Positions 45,447 through 56,566 of a stretch of DNA of 64,000 nucleotides are shown piece after piece; the first letter of the stretch is position 1, and every line of letters starts with the position of its first letter. The notes beneath the pieces were generated by a model. It was given only the letters and a program-made list of their open reading frames with translations, made no database searches and had not been told where the DNA came from. A program made the translations under genes and the position numbers. Source of the stretch: Orychophragmus violaceus (taxonomy: Eukaryota > Streptophyta > Magnoliopsida > Brassicales > Brassicaceae); the NCBI GenBank assembly GCA_030180135.1, contig CM058236.1, positions 55,951,728 to 56,015,727 of the forward strand. The letters run 5' to 3'.

Positions 45447-46261
45447 GTAAACCAGTCTGTAACCAAGCTGTCTCAACCGTATGGAGGAAGTCTGGGTGTT
45501 TGGCAAGGAAATTTAGGAATTTAAAAGGTCTGGTACCGGGTTGAGGAACAGGTGAATGAAGGTCAAGCAAGGAGGGGCAGTGATCAGAGATAATCCCTGG
45601 GGGAAGAAAAATAGAGGAGCTAAGAGGATGAGAGGTAAGCCAATGAGTGTTTATAAGCAGCCTGTCTAATTTTTTTGCAATTGGAGACCTTGGCTGATTA
45701 TTGCTCCATGTAAAAGAAGGACCTTGGTAGCGGAGATCAGAGAGTTCTAGATGATGAAAACAATCCCTTAACTCTATCATGTAAGAGTTCAGGCAGCACA
45801 TCGACGCTTGGGAATCCTCAGCTGGATGGATTATTTGATTAAAGTCTCCAGCCACAACCCACGGTGAGTTTTCAAGGTGCAGACAACTCTGAATATTGAT
45901 CAGCTCAATGTATAATTCAGTTCTCTCCTCAGGTTTATTTGATGCATAAACTGCAGTGTAGGTGAACTCAGAAGTCCCCGGAAGATGAACGCGACAGGTA
46001 ACATATTGCTTTGTCTGATGTAGAACTTTGTTTGAGATTTGCGGTTTCCAAATAATAATAATGTGCCCATCATCATCTTTAGAATGATTAGAGTAGTAAC
46101 TCCAGCCAGGGCACGCACTAGTCATGACAAAAGAGAGGTTAGGTAGTTTTATATGAGTTTCTAAAAGGGCTCCAAAATGGGTTTATGCAAACTTAACAAA
46201 AAAGAAAAAGGCTTGTGCTTCTCCGGGTCATTTAGACCACGGAGGTTCCAAAAAAAAAGGT

Positions 46262-48112
46262 TTTTACACTCATTGAGAGTGTGAGGGAGCATCTCCTATA
46301 TTAGGAGGGAGCTCATGAAAAACAAAAGAGTCTTTAACAGAAGGGTTTTTTTGCAGATTTGGAGTAGTAGAAAGTTTGGCAGAGGGAAGAGAAGCAGGGG
46401 TAATTTTCTGGATAGAGGTGGAGGATAATTTGGTGGAAGGGTTGGAAGGGCTGGGGGGAATTGGAGATTGGGAAGGGGATACAGGAGTGGAAGAAGAAGA
46501 TGGAGTAGAAAGGGGCGAAGGATGAGCTGGTGGGATTGGAGGGCAGGATTTGATGAATTGGTTATGGACATGAATGATTTGGCTAGTGGGAGAGAGGAGG
46601 ACAGGTGAGGATTTGGATTTTATGAGCTTTGGGGAGAGGTCACAGGGAGGATTGACTAGTGTGCTATCATATTGAGATGGTGTTACCACAGAGGGTTGGG
46701 TAGCAGTTGAGACTTTAGGCACCCATATCTGCGTAGTATGGAGACAGTTTTTGATTAAGTGCCCAATTTCATGACAGTGAGAACATGTTGGTGGAAGCTA
46801 GGGGTAATCAATAGTGAGCACACGGACAGTTCCATCATCACGAAATATCTCCAAAGAGTGTGGCAGAGGTTGAGAAACATCAGCAATGACCTTAATGTGA
46901 GCTTCTGTGACAACAGTTAAGTTCCTTGTGAAGTCATCAACTTCTTTGGGATCTCCCAAACCACTACCAATCCTGCTCCAACCTTCAATCGTCATTAAGT
47001 CGAAAGGCACATTCTTAAAGTGAGCCCATAATGGAATTGTAGTCAGAGGCGAAGACTCAGCTTTTTGGTGAGCACTCCATTCAAAGATTCTGAACATAGA
47101 AGAGCCGACATACCAGACTCCTTTTTCAAGGATCATATTCCTCAGGTAATCATTTTGAACTCTAACAAACATTGAGCGCTTCTTAGGATTGAAATGAATT
47201 TCTAAACGGTTTTTTCTCCCCCACATATGGTTGAGCACGTTTTGTATTTGGGTGTAGGAGGGAGCTTTACCCAGGAAATATCCCACTAAAAAATCATTAT
47301 GTTCTTCAGCTCCACACTTGAAGACTTCATCAGGAATTGAGATACTACGAGTGCCATTCTCAGAAGTGATGACAGCTTCAACTTTTTGCAGAGATTTATT
47401 ATTTGAAACCCTGAGTTTCTCCACTAATGGCTTCAGGGTAGGATTGAGCGGGATTGATGGGTTTGGTATCATGGCAGGGGGTGGAGCAAAGGGGGGGGGC
47501 AACAAGGGAGCTAGCCGGAAAGGCTTGAGGAGCAATGGAAGGTTGAGGAGTAAGAGAGGGAAAGATATTGATAACAGAAGAGGTTGAGTTTAGGGAGGCC
47601 ATACCGACAGAGGAAGAGCTCAAAGATGAGCTAGTTAGGGAGGAGACTATATTGGATAGCAAGGCTGAAGAGATTTGAAGCGCATTTAGGCTAGTGTTAG
47701 AGGATTTAGGGAAACACTGTTCATGAGCAGTGATATTAGGTTTCAAAAGAGGCTTTTTCAGAGGAGACTTTGCTTGAAAATTAACCTGGGGACGATTCTT
47801 CACAGCAATAGTTGAAGGAGCAGCAAGATTAATTTTGCAAGGTGTTTTAAGACTAGTGGAAGCTGGGACTGAGCCCGATTTAGGAACACGGGAAAGCGGG
47901 GAAGAAGATAAAGGAGGGAAAGAAGAAAGACATGTACTTTTTAAAGGGTCGGGAGGGTCAGGGGGAATGGGAGGGGATGAAGGAGGCGGGAGGCTGAGGA
48001 GTCCACCGGCGGTAGACAGCAAAGGAGACAGACCAGCAACAGGACTACCGGAGAACCAGAGATTCTCCGACATTCTCTCTTTCATGATCAATTTTCTTGT
48101 TCTTGAAACCAT
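46262..48112 (-). pseudogene. LINE ORF1: DUF4283-type RNA-binding protein with CCHC knuckle
   Basis: Begins MVSRTRKLIMKERMSENLWF, a Pro/Ser-rich N-terminus. The frame shifts at a G8 run (+ strand, about 47491-47498), after which the DUF4283-like region reads YFLGKAPSYTQIQNVLNHMW, FVRVQNDYLRNMILEKGVWY and PLWAHFKNVPFDLMTIEGWS. A TAG at 46800-46798 interrupts DYP-stop-LPPTCSHC, where the family has Trp. Then comes the knuckle CSHCHEIGHLIKNC and a Pro/Ser-rich tail ending near 46270. This protein binds LINE RNA. Two lesions only. Confidence 0.82.
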
Positions 48113-48120
48113 TTAAATAT

Positions 48121-48135
48121 AATAAGATTGTATTT
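48121..48135. repeat. LINE target duplication, right copy
   Basis: AATAAGATTGTATTT, equal to 40912-40926. Confidence 0.9.
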
Positions 48136-48356
48136 AAAACTTATTTTTATATTAAATTAGGGTTGTTCCATTAAGTATCATTTTTGGTATTTTTCTTGTT
48201 GATGTCTCTTAGTTCATATTTCATTTTTAAATTAAAATTGTGTTATGTATGATTGGCTAATTTTCTCAACACCTATATCTCGTAATTGTTTGTTTTGTGG
48301 TTTTATTATTTCAATGATTGTTATGAGTTTTTTATACATGAATATTAATTTATTAT

Positions 48357-48371
48357 ATAAAATAATTGTTT
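48357..48371. repeat. Target duplication of the short LINE, left copy
   Basis: ATAAAATAATTGTTT, exact repeat at 49109-49123. Confidence 0.9.
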
Positions 48372-49108
48372 TTTTTTTACAACAGCAAACGAGTCTACCA
48401 GTTCTCAGCTAGCCAAGACGGTGAATCAGGATTTACATAAACAAAATAAGAAGGCTGGATCCTTGCACCACGTGCTAGTTTGTCCGCCTTTGTGTTGTGT
48501 GCTCGTGGAGTGTGAGTGATAACGAGCCTTGTGAAGAAACTATTGCGACTCTCGTACTCATCCAAGTATATCGTGAAAGCAGGCCATTCTGTGGGTGTAG
48601 ACACTATCTTCACCAGCTCCAAACAGTCTGTTGCGAAGGTTACCTCATGTTGATTCCACCGTTTCATACATTCCATAGCCCAAATTAGTGCTTCGAACTC
48701 TGCATGAAGTGGAGATAAACTACATCTGATATTCCTTGCTCCCATCATGATATATTTGTCTCCTTCGTAAATGCTATACCAGCCCTGTCCTGAAAATCTA
48801 TCTCCTTCCTTCCAAGATCCATCCAGAAAGCACCATCTTCCTGTAACATTCACCGGTGCCTGAATTGTAGCAATATTGTCCTGATTCCTTTGTACTTTTG
48901 TGTTACCCAATAATACTGAAGTCTGTGCCGCTCTTCATGCTGTGAATTCAATTTCCGCCAGGCGTAAAATTTCCCGTGGATCTCGATCAATATTACTATA
49001 AAGTTTATCATTTCTACTCTTCCAAATATACCAAATAATCCAAGGAAAACAGCCAATGTCAACATCAGATGGCACTCACCAGAACAAATAATCCATATTA
49101 GTAAACAA
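48372..49108 (-). mobile_element. 5'-truncated LINE copy (737 bp) with RNase H domain
   Basis: Flanked by a 15-bp duplication with poly(A) on the minus strand at 48379-48369. Coding begins inside the connector (FPWIIWYIWKSRNDKLYSNI) and after a frame change continues into an RNase H (RVT_3) domain at 48830-48395: CFLDGSWK, LSPLHAEFEALIWAMECM, FATDCLELV, RAHNTKADKLARGAR. The 7.2-kb LINE here has no RNase H, so the two belong to different LINE families. Typical 5'-truncated insertion. Confidence 0.88.
48395..48910 (-). pseudogene. RNase H end of a LINE ORF2 (truncated)
   Basis: 171 codons open. Acidic residues D (FLDGS), E (HAEFEAL), D (ATDC) and the terminal HNTKADKLA motif match plant LINE RNase H. 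It is only the 3' tail of ORF2 and has no start of its own. Confidence 0.8.
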
Positions 49109-49300
49109 ATAAAATAATTGTTTAGTTGATTGGAATGAAATGATACTCTAAAAAAAAGAGAAAAAAGAACCTGTCATTTTATATATGATTTTCGATATTA
49201 TTTAGCATGAAAATTAACAAAAAAAATTAATAGTACATATTGTAAATAAATAAAAATTATAGGCAATTTCTTATTTGTGTTTATGTTTTAATTGTATAGA

Positions 49301-50200
49301 TAATTATTTTAATTTATTTTAAATATCAACATCTTTTAATTTAATTCAAATATTTAACACAGTAAGGTGACGAGTCTTAAGTAAAATGAGCATCTATATT
49401 TAATTTGAAGAATTAAGCATCTATAATTATGCAGAATATGGAAACTAAAAAAACAAATTACAAGGAATTAAGGACTAGAGAAAACAATATTCTTGAGAGA
49501 GAGAAGTAAAAAAAGGGAGGGGGAGGAGAGAGAAGGCACCACCCTTTGGCCCTAGAGAGACCAAAGATGGTCGAAGAGAGAAAACTCTGAGATCATCAAT
49601 TCATCATCATCATCAACCTGCATAAACAAGTTCGACTCTTTATTTTATTAAGAAATTGGATTTGTTTTATATAATTGTTATAGATTTCTGGGAATCTTTT
49701 GGTTTCTTCTTATCCTTTGACCTTTTTCCAGCAACATAACAAAACGCATTATAAGGAACTCCTTTTTTTACAGTAAGTTTTTTGTATCTTTTAATCATTT
49801 GTTTGATCCGTTAGGTTATTTGCAAACATTGCTTATTCGAGAAGGTATCCCTTTGGTAATAATTGTTTATGATTTTCATCTAAATTTTGTGTTTTTTTTT
49901 TGTTTATTGTCAGGTATTAAGAAACAAGGAGCTGTATAGATCCCAGAGATGAACACTGTCATAAAAAGGGGTTTATGACATTAATTTTCAAACCTGGGAA
50001 ATGATCAAGGACCCTGATATTCGAGAATTTTCTGCTTTCTGTAAATTATAATATATAGAAGATATTTTTTCCCTTACTCTTTTTGGTTATATAGGAGAAA
50101 GATTGTTGCTTTGTTTCTGGAAATGGGTTTTTGTTTGGGTTTTGATTTTGATTTATAATATAGGAATGTTTTTCGTAGTGTTGTTTGTAAAAAACTTATA
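49301..50200 (+). promoter_or_regulatory. Upstream region and likely 5' leader of the MDIS1-like gene
   Basis: A GA-rich stretch at 49494-49540 (GAGAGAGAGAAG, GGAGGGGGAGGAGAGAGAAG) is followed by pyrimidine/CATCATCAT sequence. GT/AG candidates could form a leader intron before the ATG at 50201. The Helitron end is about 0.9 kb upstream of the ATG. Confidence 0.4.
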
Positions 50201-53141
50201 ATGGGTTGTGGATTCCACTACTCTTGCGTCCTTTTCTTGATCATTATTAGCCTGCAAGCTCCTCTCTCGTTTTCTATCAGTTCCCAAGGTTAGATTTTTT
50301 TTATAATCATATCTTCTTCTTCGTCTTGTTATCAAGATTTGTTTAGGGTTTAGTATATGGTGAATTTAGGATTCGCATTGTTGAAATTCCGGGCAAGAGT
50401 GAACTCGGATCCTCATGGAACTCTTGCAAATTGGAATGTCTCTGGTCGTCATTTATGTTCTTGGTCAGGGGTAACTTGTGTTGACGGTAAAGTGCAGATT
50501 CTGTAAGTTCCTCTGTTCCACTAAGCTACAAAAAATGACATCATTAATGTTCTTTCTGATAAAAGTTATCTCTATGTGTATTTATTTATAGTGATCTTAG
50601 CGGATGTTCTTTGGAAGGAACGTTAGCTCCTGAGCTTAACCAACTGAGTGAACTAAGATCTCTGTAAGGATACTTCAATCTTCTTTTCCACTTTTGATTG
50701 GTTTATGGACTAAACGGCTTCTTCTTCTTCTTCTTCTTATAGAATACTCTCCAGGAACCATTTCTCTGGGGAGATTCCAAAGGAGTATGAGAGTTTTGCA
50801 AAACTTGAAGTCTTGGATTTGAGAGACAATGATTTGAGCGGAACAATTCCACCCGAGCTAAACAGTGTGTTAAAGCTAAAACACTTGTGAGTTAAAATGT
50901 ATTGAAGAATGGTACTTAACATCGCTTTTAATATGAACCTTGTTGAACTGATCCAGGTTGCTTTCTGGTAACAAATTTCCGAGAGTAAAGATCCTGAGAC
51001 TGCAGTCGCTGTACGAAGTCCGGTTAAACAACAGCCCAAAGTACTCTCCTTTTGCTCTTCTTAGCTGTGAAAATAGAAAACTTGGACATTGGTAAGCTCT
51101 GTAATATAAGATCTTCAAAGATGGAGATTTTTTTGGGTCATTTATCTTCACTGTTATCTCTCTTGACAGCATTTCAAGGAACCGAATCATTCGAGTAAAA
51201 AAGGTTGAAGCTCTTGTATTCCGGATCAAAGCAACTTCAAGACGTTTCTTGAAAGCACACCCAAGTAAGTTGGGTTTTTTGGAGGGAACTGATGTCTTCA
51301 AACGACGTGAGTTACTCGAGGAGACGAGTAACTTGGCGGCTGAGCCTGCTCTGAATCCTTCTCCTGGGATTATAACTGAAGCCTCCCCTCGAAGCAGCGG
51401 GTCTTTCCCTGCAGTAACCAATGCAAAGAAGAGAATACCACCTTTAGTCCCTCCTCCACCTTCTCCTGATGAGGACAATAGTAGTTTCGATTCTTCCAAA
51501 AATCAGCCGCATGTATGGGTGTATGTGGTTATTGCGGTTGCTTCTTTGGTCGGTTTACTGATTATAATCGCGGTTATATTCTTCTGCCGGAAAAGAGCTG
51601 TAAAGAGCATAGGTCCTTGGAAAACTGGTCTTAGTGGACAATTACAGAAAGCTTTCGTTACTGGTAATAATCTTATGTTTCCTTTTATAACTCTGTTTCA
51701 TTTCAGGAACGTTAACATTCAAACTGAAACTTCATAGGGGTACCGAAGCTGAATCGGTCTGAGCTAGAAACAGCGTGTGAGGATTTCAGCAATATTATCG
51801 AGGCGTTTGATGGTTACACAGTGTATAAAGGAACTTTGTCGAGTGGTGTTGAGATAGCTGTGGCTTCAACTGCGATTTCTGAATCTAAAGAATGGACTAG
51901 AGCCATGGAAATGGCATACCGTAGAAAGGTTATATAGTTACTCCTTTTTTAAACTTGACTTAAAGAATATACGATCTAACCATCAAATGTCTCCCGATGT
52001 ATATTTACGGAAAGAAAGTTAAAAACTTTAATCTTCCCGAATTAAAAGTTCCAACTTTATATACTACGAAATAAAGTTTATGTATTTCTTCTTTTTTTGT
52101 AGATTGATACACTGTCGCGGATCAACCATAAGAACTTTGTGAATCTGATTGGATATTGTGAAGAAGATGAACCTTTTAATAGGATGATGGTCTTCGAATA
52201 TGCTCCAAATGGAACCCTTTTCGAACATTTGCACGGTTGGTCTCATGATGTTTTCTTTGGCTAGCACTCTATCTTTGTTTAGTAACGTTTTTTCGCCCTA
52301 TCAGATAAGGAGATGGAGCATCTTGATTGGAGCGCACGGATGAGAATAATAATGGGAACTGCTTATTGTCTGCAACATATGCACGGGATGAACCCTCCCA
52401 TGGCACATTCGGACTTCAACTCCGCGGAAATATACCTAACCGATGACTACGCAGCCAAGGTTTGCTCTAATATCTCTGAAACTGTTTTTTTGAATCAAGA
52501 AGCTACGAAACTGTACTATATGTTTCTACGCTGAAGTTGGGCAAGAACACCTGAAACTGTTTTAAAGATCCAACAACCTATGAAATTGTTTTAAAAAGGA
52601 CCAAAATTTGCAGGTCTCGGAGATTCCATTCAACTTAGAGGCGAGATTAAACCCGAAAAAACAAGTGAGTGGTGACTTAGAGCAAGCATCATTGCTACTA
52701 CCTCCGGAACCGGAGACTAATGTCCATAGCTTCGGAGTCCTAATGCTCGAAATAATCTCCGGAAAGCTCTCATTTTCAGACGAATACGGATCTATCGAAC
52801 AATGGGTACGCTTTCTATTCGGAAAGAAAGAAAAAAAAACAGAGGATATGATCAGTATATTAACTGTCTTGGCAATTTTTCAGGCATCAAAATATCTGGA
52901 AAACGACGATTTAGGAGAGATGATAGATCCATCGCTAAAGACATATAAAGAAGAAGAGCTTGAAGTGATATGTGATGTGATACGAGAATGTCTGAAACCA
53001 GAGCAGAGACATCGACCTTCGATGAAAGATGTAGCGGAACAACTAAAACGAGTTATTAACATAACTCCTGAAAAGGCTACTCCAAGATCTTCTCCTCTTT
53101 GGTGGGCAGAGCTCGAGATCTTGTCCTCTGAAGCAACTTGA
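50201..53141 (+). CDS. MDIS1-like: LRR receptor-like pseudokinase, MDIS1/MRH1 family
   Basis: Eleven exons: 50201-50288, 50370-50502, 50592-50663, 50743-50886, 50957-51091, 51170-51663, 51738-51928, 52103-52235, 52305-52459, 52614-52805, 52884-53141. Total 1995 nt, 664 residues, all junctions in frame. Order: signal peptide (1 to about 28), LRR N-cap (FALLKFRARVNSDPHGTLAN, SWSGVTC), three LRRs, a Pro-rich stretch, one membrane helix near 306-330 (VYVVIAVASLVGLLIIIAVI), kinase-like domain about 375-645. Exact resemblance in the tail (SPLWWAELEILSSEA) points to Arabidopsis MDIS1 (MALE DISCOVERER 1, At5g45840), sister to MRH1/MDIS2. Known role: plasma-membrane receptor in pollen tubes that perceives the LURE attractant with MIK partners. 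Kinase signatures are missing: AVAS replaces VAIK, HSDFNSAE replaces HRDLKxxN, and DFG is absent. It appears intact and functional as a pseudokinase. Confidence 0.9.
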
Positions 53142-53468
53142 CCATTCAGAGGATTTAAACCCGTAGTCATGTAATGCTCTTTCTCTTAAACCTTGTAACC
53201 ATTTTTTCTTCTTCTGGTTTCTTGTATCAGTTTTCTTATACGAGCTTTTGGTTCTTGATTCTTCACATTCAGTTTGTTTTAATTAGTGTTTGCTTGATAT
53301 ATACGACTTTCGGTATGTGTTGTATAATGATGCATATATAGTATAGGTAGATTTACGTATTTAAATGTATATTTGTGATGAAATATGTGTGACTATAATT
53401 TCACCCTCTTTTTATATTATTATTACTATGTTTTTTTCTTCTTCTTTTAGGTTTGCTTGTATGAAAAC
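53142..53468. other. 3' region of the MDIS1-like gene
   Basis: T-rich 3' untranslated-type sequence ends before the LTR at 53469. No other gene seen. Confidence 0.5.
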
Positions 53469-53869
53469 TGTTGTCACGGAAATTCGACCTAATCAATATT
53501 ACGGGCTACAATCTGAAATATCTGAACTTCGAGGTGAAATACAAATGTAAAGTGAAGTCGAAATGGTTCTGTATTGATCTTAAGGCCGGAGCCGAGCTAT
53601 GAACAAAATGGTACGAGCTATGAGTCCGTCGAATGACGTGCTCACTAAGCAATGCTTGAGGTCAGAGCTTTATAGAGGTAGCTCGGCCTCTCGCAAGTTA
53701 CAAAGTGTCTGAAATGAAGAGCAAAGGGTCCTATTCTTAGTACTTGGATGCTGACTTCTCTTTGGGCCGTTAATTCCTTTGCGGGTTTATCTTCTTTGGC
53801 CGATATCGAATATAATTGATTTAGACAAGATTTCCAATGGGCTTTGGATGGGTGCTAAATCCATATCCA
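53469..53869 (-). repeat. Probable 3' LTR of the second Tat element (401 bp)
   Basis: The minus strand starts TGGATATGGATTTAGC directly after the G10 tract and ends GTGACAACA (TG...CA). No second copy is in the window, so its boundaries are inferred. Confidence 0.55.
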
Positions 53870-53890
53870 AAAATTAGTCCCCCCCCCCAG
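53870..53890 (-). other. Polypurine tract of the second Tat element
   Basis: The minus strand reads G10 followed by ACTAATTTT, directly before the LTR. Confidence 0.6.
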
Positions 53891-54139
53891 TTCGTCGAGC
53901 CGTGATGCTGAGGTCGGCGAATTTCTTCGAGAATTTAAGTCAAGCGGAAATCTTGACGGGTCGTTTCCCATTGGTTTCATAAGTTCTTTTCTCTTGGTTT
54001 CCTCTGTGGTTTTTAAGGGAACGAAAGGGCACGAACCGCTTTCGCCGCGATTTTTGTGTTTCGTGAAAAATTGCTTCTTTCTTCTTACGAGGCTTCGTCT
54101 CTTCGGATTCCGCCTCTTCTTCCAGGTAATTATCATTCT

Positions 54140-56566
54140 CTCGCAGTTTTTGCTCAGTGCTTTTTCTTGCTCTTTCTCGGTGACTGTACCTCGATTGTCT
54201 TTAGTTTTGCAATTATGCGGGTAGATTCTAGCGAGCATTCTTCTAATAGTAGTGATGATTCCGGGTTTTCCGAGTCATTCGGAGATAGTCCTGTTGAATC
54301 TAGGCCGAATGAGATTGATGAAGAGTTTTTGATGTCTCGATCTGGGCGAAAACCTCGCCGATTTTGCGGTGGTCGAGTTGCGATGGAATCGCCTGAGGGT
54401 CGTACCCTTGCTGATGAGGGGAGACGACCTTCTTGTGATGGTGACGGGACGAGTCGCCGGAAAAACGATGTTAGGGTTGGTGATTCGTAAGATCGTTCAG
54501 GAATCATCGCGGCCATTCCTGGTCATCGTTCTCGGCTGATTTCTTCGAGAGAGGTGAAGGCTGTTATTCCCATAGTGATCCGTTCTTCCGTTTGCGAGCA
54601 GACGGATCTAGATGGTGTTCTTGGACGATGTTCTCGCATTTCCGGTCTCGAGCGTCGATTGCCGTCCTTACACGAGAGACCCTGGGATGCTCCTCCTGGT
54701 TGGGTCTGTTTTGTACGAGTGCTGGTTTACTGAGTGTTATTTACTTTTTCCCCTTCCTAGAGTTTTGGTTGAGGATTGCGAGGTCAGGGAGATGGCTCTC
54801 TCTCAGCTCTGTCCGTCCGCTCGCAATATGCTAGGTGTTTTAATCATGGCGGCTGATAACGAGGTTGAGATGTCTACTCGGTTTTTGATCTCGGTTAACC
54901 AGGGGACCTCTGGTACTTTCTATGTGAGATTCAGGCCTGGTCGTCGCTTGAGGGTAGTGTCCGATCCTCCGGATAAGACTTCTGATTGGTAGGATAGCTA
55001 CTTATGTGCGCGTGTTAACGACGCTCTGACTTTTGATACGAGCAGGGTTTTCCGATCAGCATGGAACTATAATCCTGGTAGCTTTCCTTATTCTGTGTTT
55101 GCCTGTCGATGTCATCAGTTTCATGAGCGTGTTGTTGTTTTTTGTTTTGCAGTTCGTTCTACTCCGGGTTGCTGGTCCGTGGAGTTTTCGAGGGATTTGG
55201 AGGAGTTAAGAGCTCACGGTGGTGTGAGTTGGCCTTCATCGAAGGACGAAGGGGCCAAGAGACTGTTTGATCAAAGGGTCTGTGATTGTCTAGGGAAGGT
55301 TGATTCGGGTATGCGTACTCTTCTCCTCTCCCTCCCCTTTTTTTGAAAAAGGAAAGATATGTAATGCTGGCGTTGTCTTTCTATTGCGTTAGTGGTTTTG
55401 GAGATAGATCATGTTTCTGAGAACGATCTGCCATCTCCCCGGCTGTCCAGGAAGAGGCAAAGGATGTCTGAAGTACCTGCGGTGGTAATTAATTAGTTGG
55501 TGGTTACGATTGACGATGTCCCTGACGTCCGTGAAGATAAGATTGGTCAATTGTAGGATACGCCGGAGGGTGGCGCGAATCAGGGCGTTTCATCCGCTGG
55601 GGCCCCTAACGCATAGAGGCGGGAATCGGATCCTGAGGGTGGTATCGAGCGTTCTGGGGAAGTTCAACCTTCTTCCTCTTCTGCCCGAGCTGCTGATCCG
55701 ACGACTGGGTTAGGAGATGATGGACTTGGTTCGATCGAGCCGTCTTGGTCGTATGTGCAAAAGGGGAAACGCCTTTAATAAATGATATGCTTTCGTTTGC
55801 TAATCTTATCCAGAGGCTCACAGCCGGTCCAGTCAAGGATCTCATGCCCATTTCGGACATGCACAATCCGCGTATGCAGGAGGAGTTGAGTCATCATCTG
55901 GTTAAGGTGTGCGTTATCTTGAATCAACTTCGGGACTCTTATGAATTCAAGAGACGTTAAGCTAAGTCGACGGAAGTCATCCTTAGGGAACAGATTGATG
56001 TGCAGCGGCGTTCTACTTGTGAGTTGAAGCTGGTTCGTAAGAAGCTTGACGAGGCGAAGGGGGCTTCTGCTGCTCTTTCTTTGGAGAAAGAAAAAGTTGC
56101 GGGCTTGGAGAAGCGTTTGGCCGAGCTTGAAGATGAGAAACATAGTCTTTTGTCTGAGGCTGGCTCTCTCAGGTCGAAAGTTGATTCCCTTGCTGCTGAG
56201 TGTGACGGACTTCGAGAATCCTTTGATGAGCGTCTTCGTTCTGAGCGGGAGTCCACGTATAAGAAAGCTTACAAGCGTCTGGAAAAGCTGAGGGTGGAGA
56301 GGGAACAGGGGGATCGTTATATTCCCAAGCTCTTGGAGTTCAACCAGGTTGCGGGTGTTCTTAGCGCATATTGTCTGCTCGCGGATGGTGGTGTCCAGAT
56401 TCCTCCTGCGTTGATCGCTAAACTTGAAGAGGATAGGCTTCTCTTGGAACGGGAAGTCAACGAGTTGCGACTTGACCCTTTGGATTCTGGTGTATTTTGC
56501 ATGTCGCCGCAGCGAGGTGACGTTGAGGGCGGGGTTACTTCTGGCGTACCCGACCTTCCACCTTGA
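54140..56566 (+). pseudogene. Tat antisense accessory gene, second copy, decayed
   Basis: First exon near 54214 reads MRVDSSEHSSNSSDDSGFSE. Near 54680 comes ERPWDAPPGWVCF; the frame then shifts and continues LYECWFTECYLLFPLPRVLV and EVREMALSQLCPSARNMLGV, matching the 'putative gypsy type transposon' domain. A TAG follows DKTSDW near 54992 and the same frame continues DSYLCARVNDALTFDTSRVF. A middle Pro/Ser region (55400-55760) is broken. The last exon (55980-56566) is a clear coiled coil (KKLDEAKGASAALSLEKEKV, EKRLAELEDEKHSLLSEAGS), then a globular end. Domain order equals the copy at 1-2254. Function unknown. Confidence 0.72.

Larger units (their letters stand above)
41240..46235 (-). pseudogene. 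LINE ORF2: AP endonuclease and reverse transcriptase, broken
   Basis: Endonuclease (46235-45452): WNLRGLNDPEKHK, then a shift and TAA, GALLETHIKLPN, VVAGDFNQI, LSDLRYQGPSFTWSN, KKLDR, ISDHCPSLL; the catalytic Asn/Asp/His motifs are visible. The solo LTR interrupts the codon after AWLQTGL; the other side resumes PATDLSSLCFKLRAIKG. RT (43792-42308): NPGKTPGPDGFSSSFFK, AIKVDIAKAFDTVRWEFI, GIRHVDPLSPYLF (normally GIRQGDPLSPYLF) and the active site CFADDLL. Stops: TGA 43879-43877, TAA 43483-43481, a frameshift near 42320, TGA about 41585 (WSE-stop-NNRIH). The zf-RVT region (42254-41590) has HSFLSWLFLLNRCPTRDR and CLLCNLSNENRDHLLFDC. No RNase H domain follows. Confidence 0.85.
40927..48120 (-). mobile_element. 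Near full-length LINE (7.2 kb including a solo LTR)
   Basis: The 15-bp duplication AATAAGATTGTATTT flanks it. Poly(A) on the minus strand is at 40933-40923. ORF1 starts at 48112, only 8 nt from the 5' end. ORF1 (DUF4283-type plus CCHC), endonuclease, RT, RT zinc-binding region and a short tail occur in order. It is interrupted by a solo LTR (44265-45446). Lesions are few, so it is moderately young. Confidence 0.9.
38435..49188 (-). mobile_element. Inner non-autonomous Helitron carrying two LINEs
   Basis: Minus-strand 3' end: a perfect hairpin (TGCCCC/GGGGCA, 38451-38464), 12 nt, then CTAG at 38438-38435, then T. Minus-strand 5' end: A|TCATATATAAAATGACAGG at 49188. Both ends fit the Helitron rules (TC...CTRR, between A and T). 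Outside both ends lies sequence of the outer Helitron. Without the two LINE insertions and their duplications it is about 2.8 kb, AT-rich, with no Rep/helicase. Confidence 0.65.
38243..49300 (-). mobile_element. Outer Helitron 5' segment (copy B), interrupted
   Basis: The pieces 38243-38434 and 49189-49300 together align with 26335-26620. On the minus strand the outer 5' end is TCTATACAATTAAAACATAA, with A before it, the normal A^T insertion context. The left limit is not defined. Confidence 0.55.

Noticed and set aside
50876..51499. 207-codon minus-strand ORF over the MDIS1-like gene
   Set aside because: Shadow of coding exons on the other strand; no recognisable domain.
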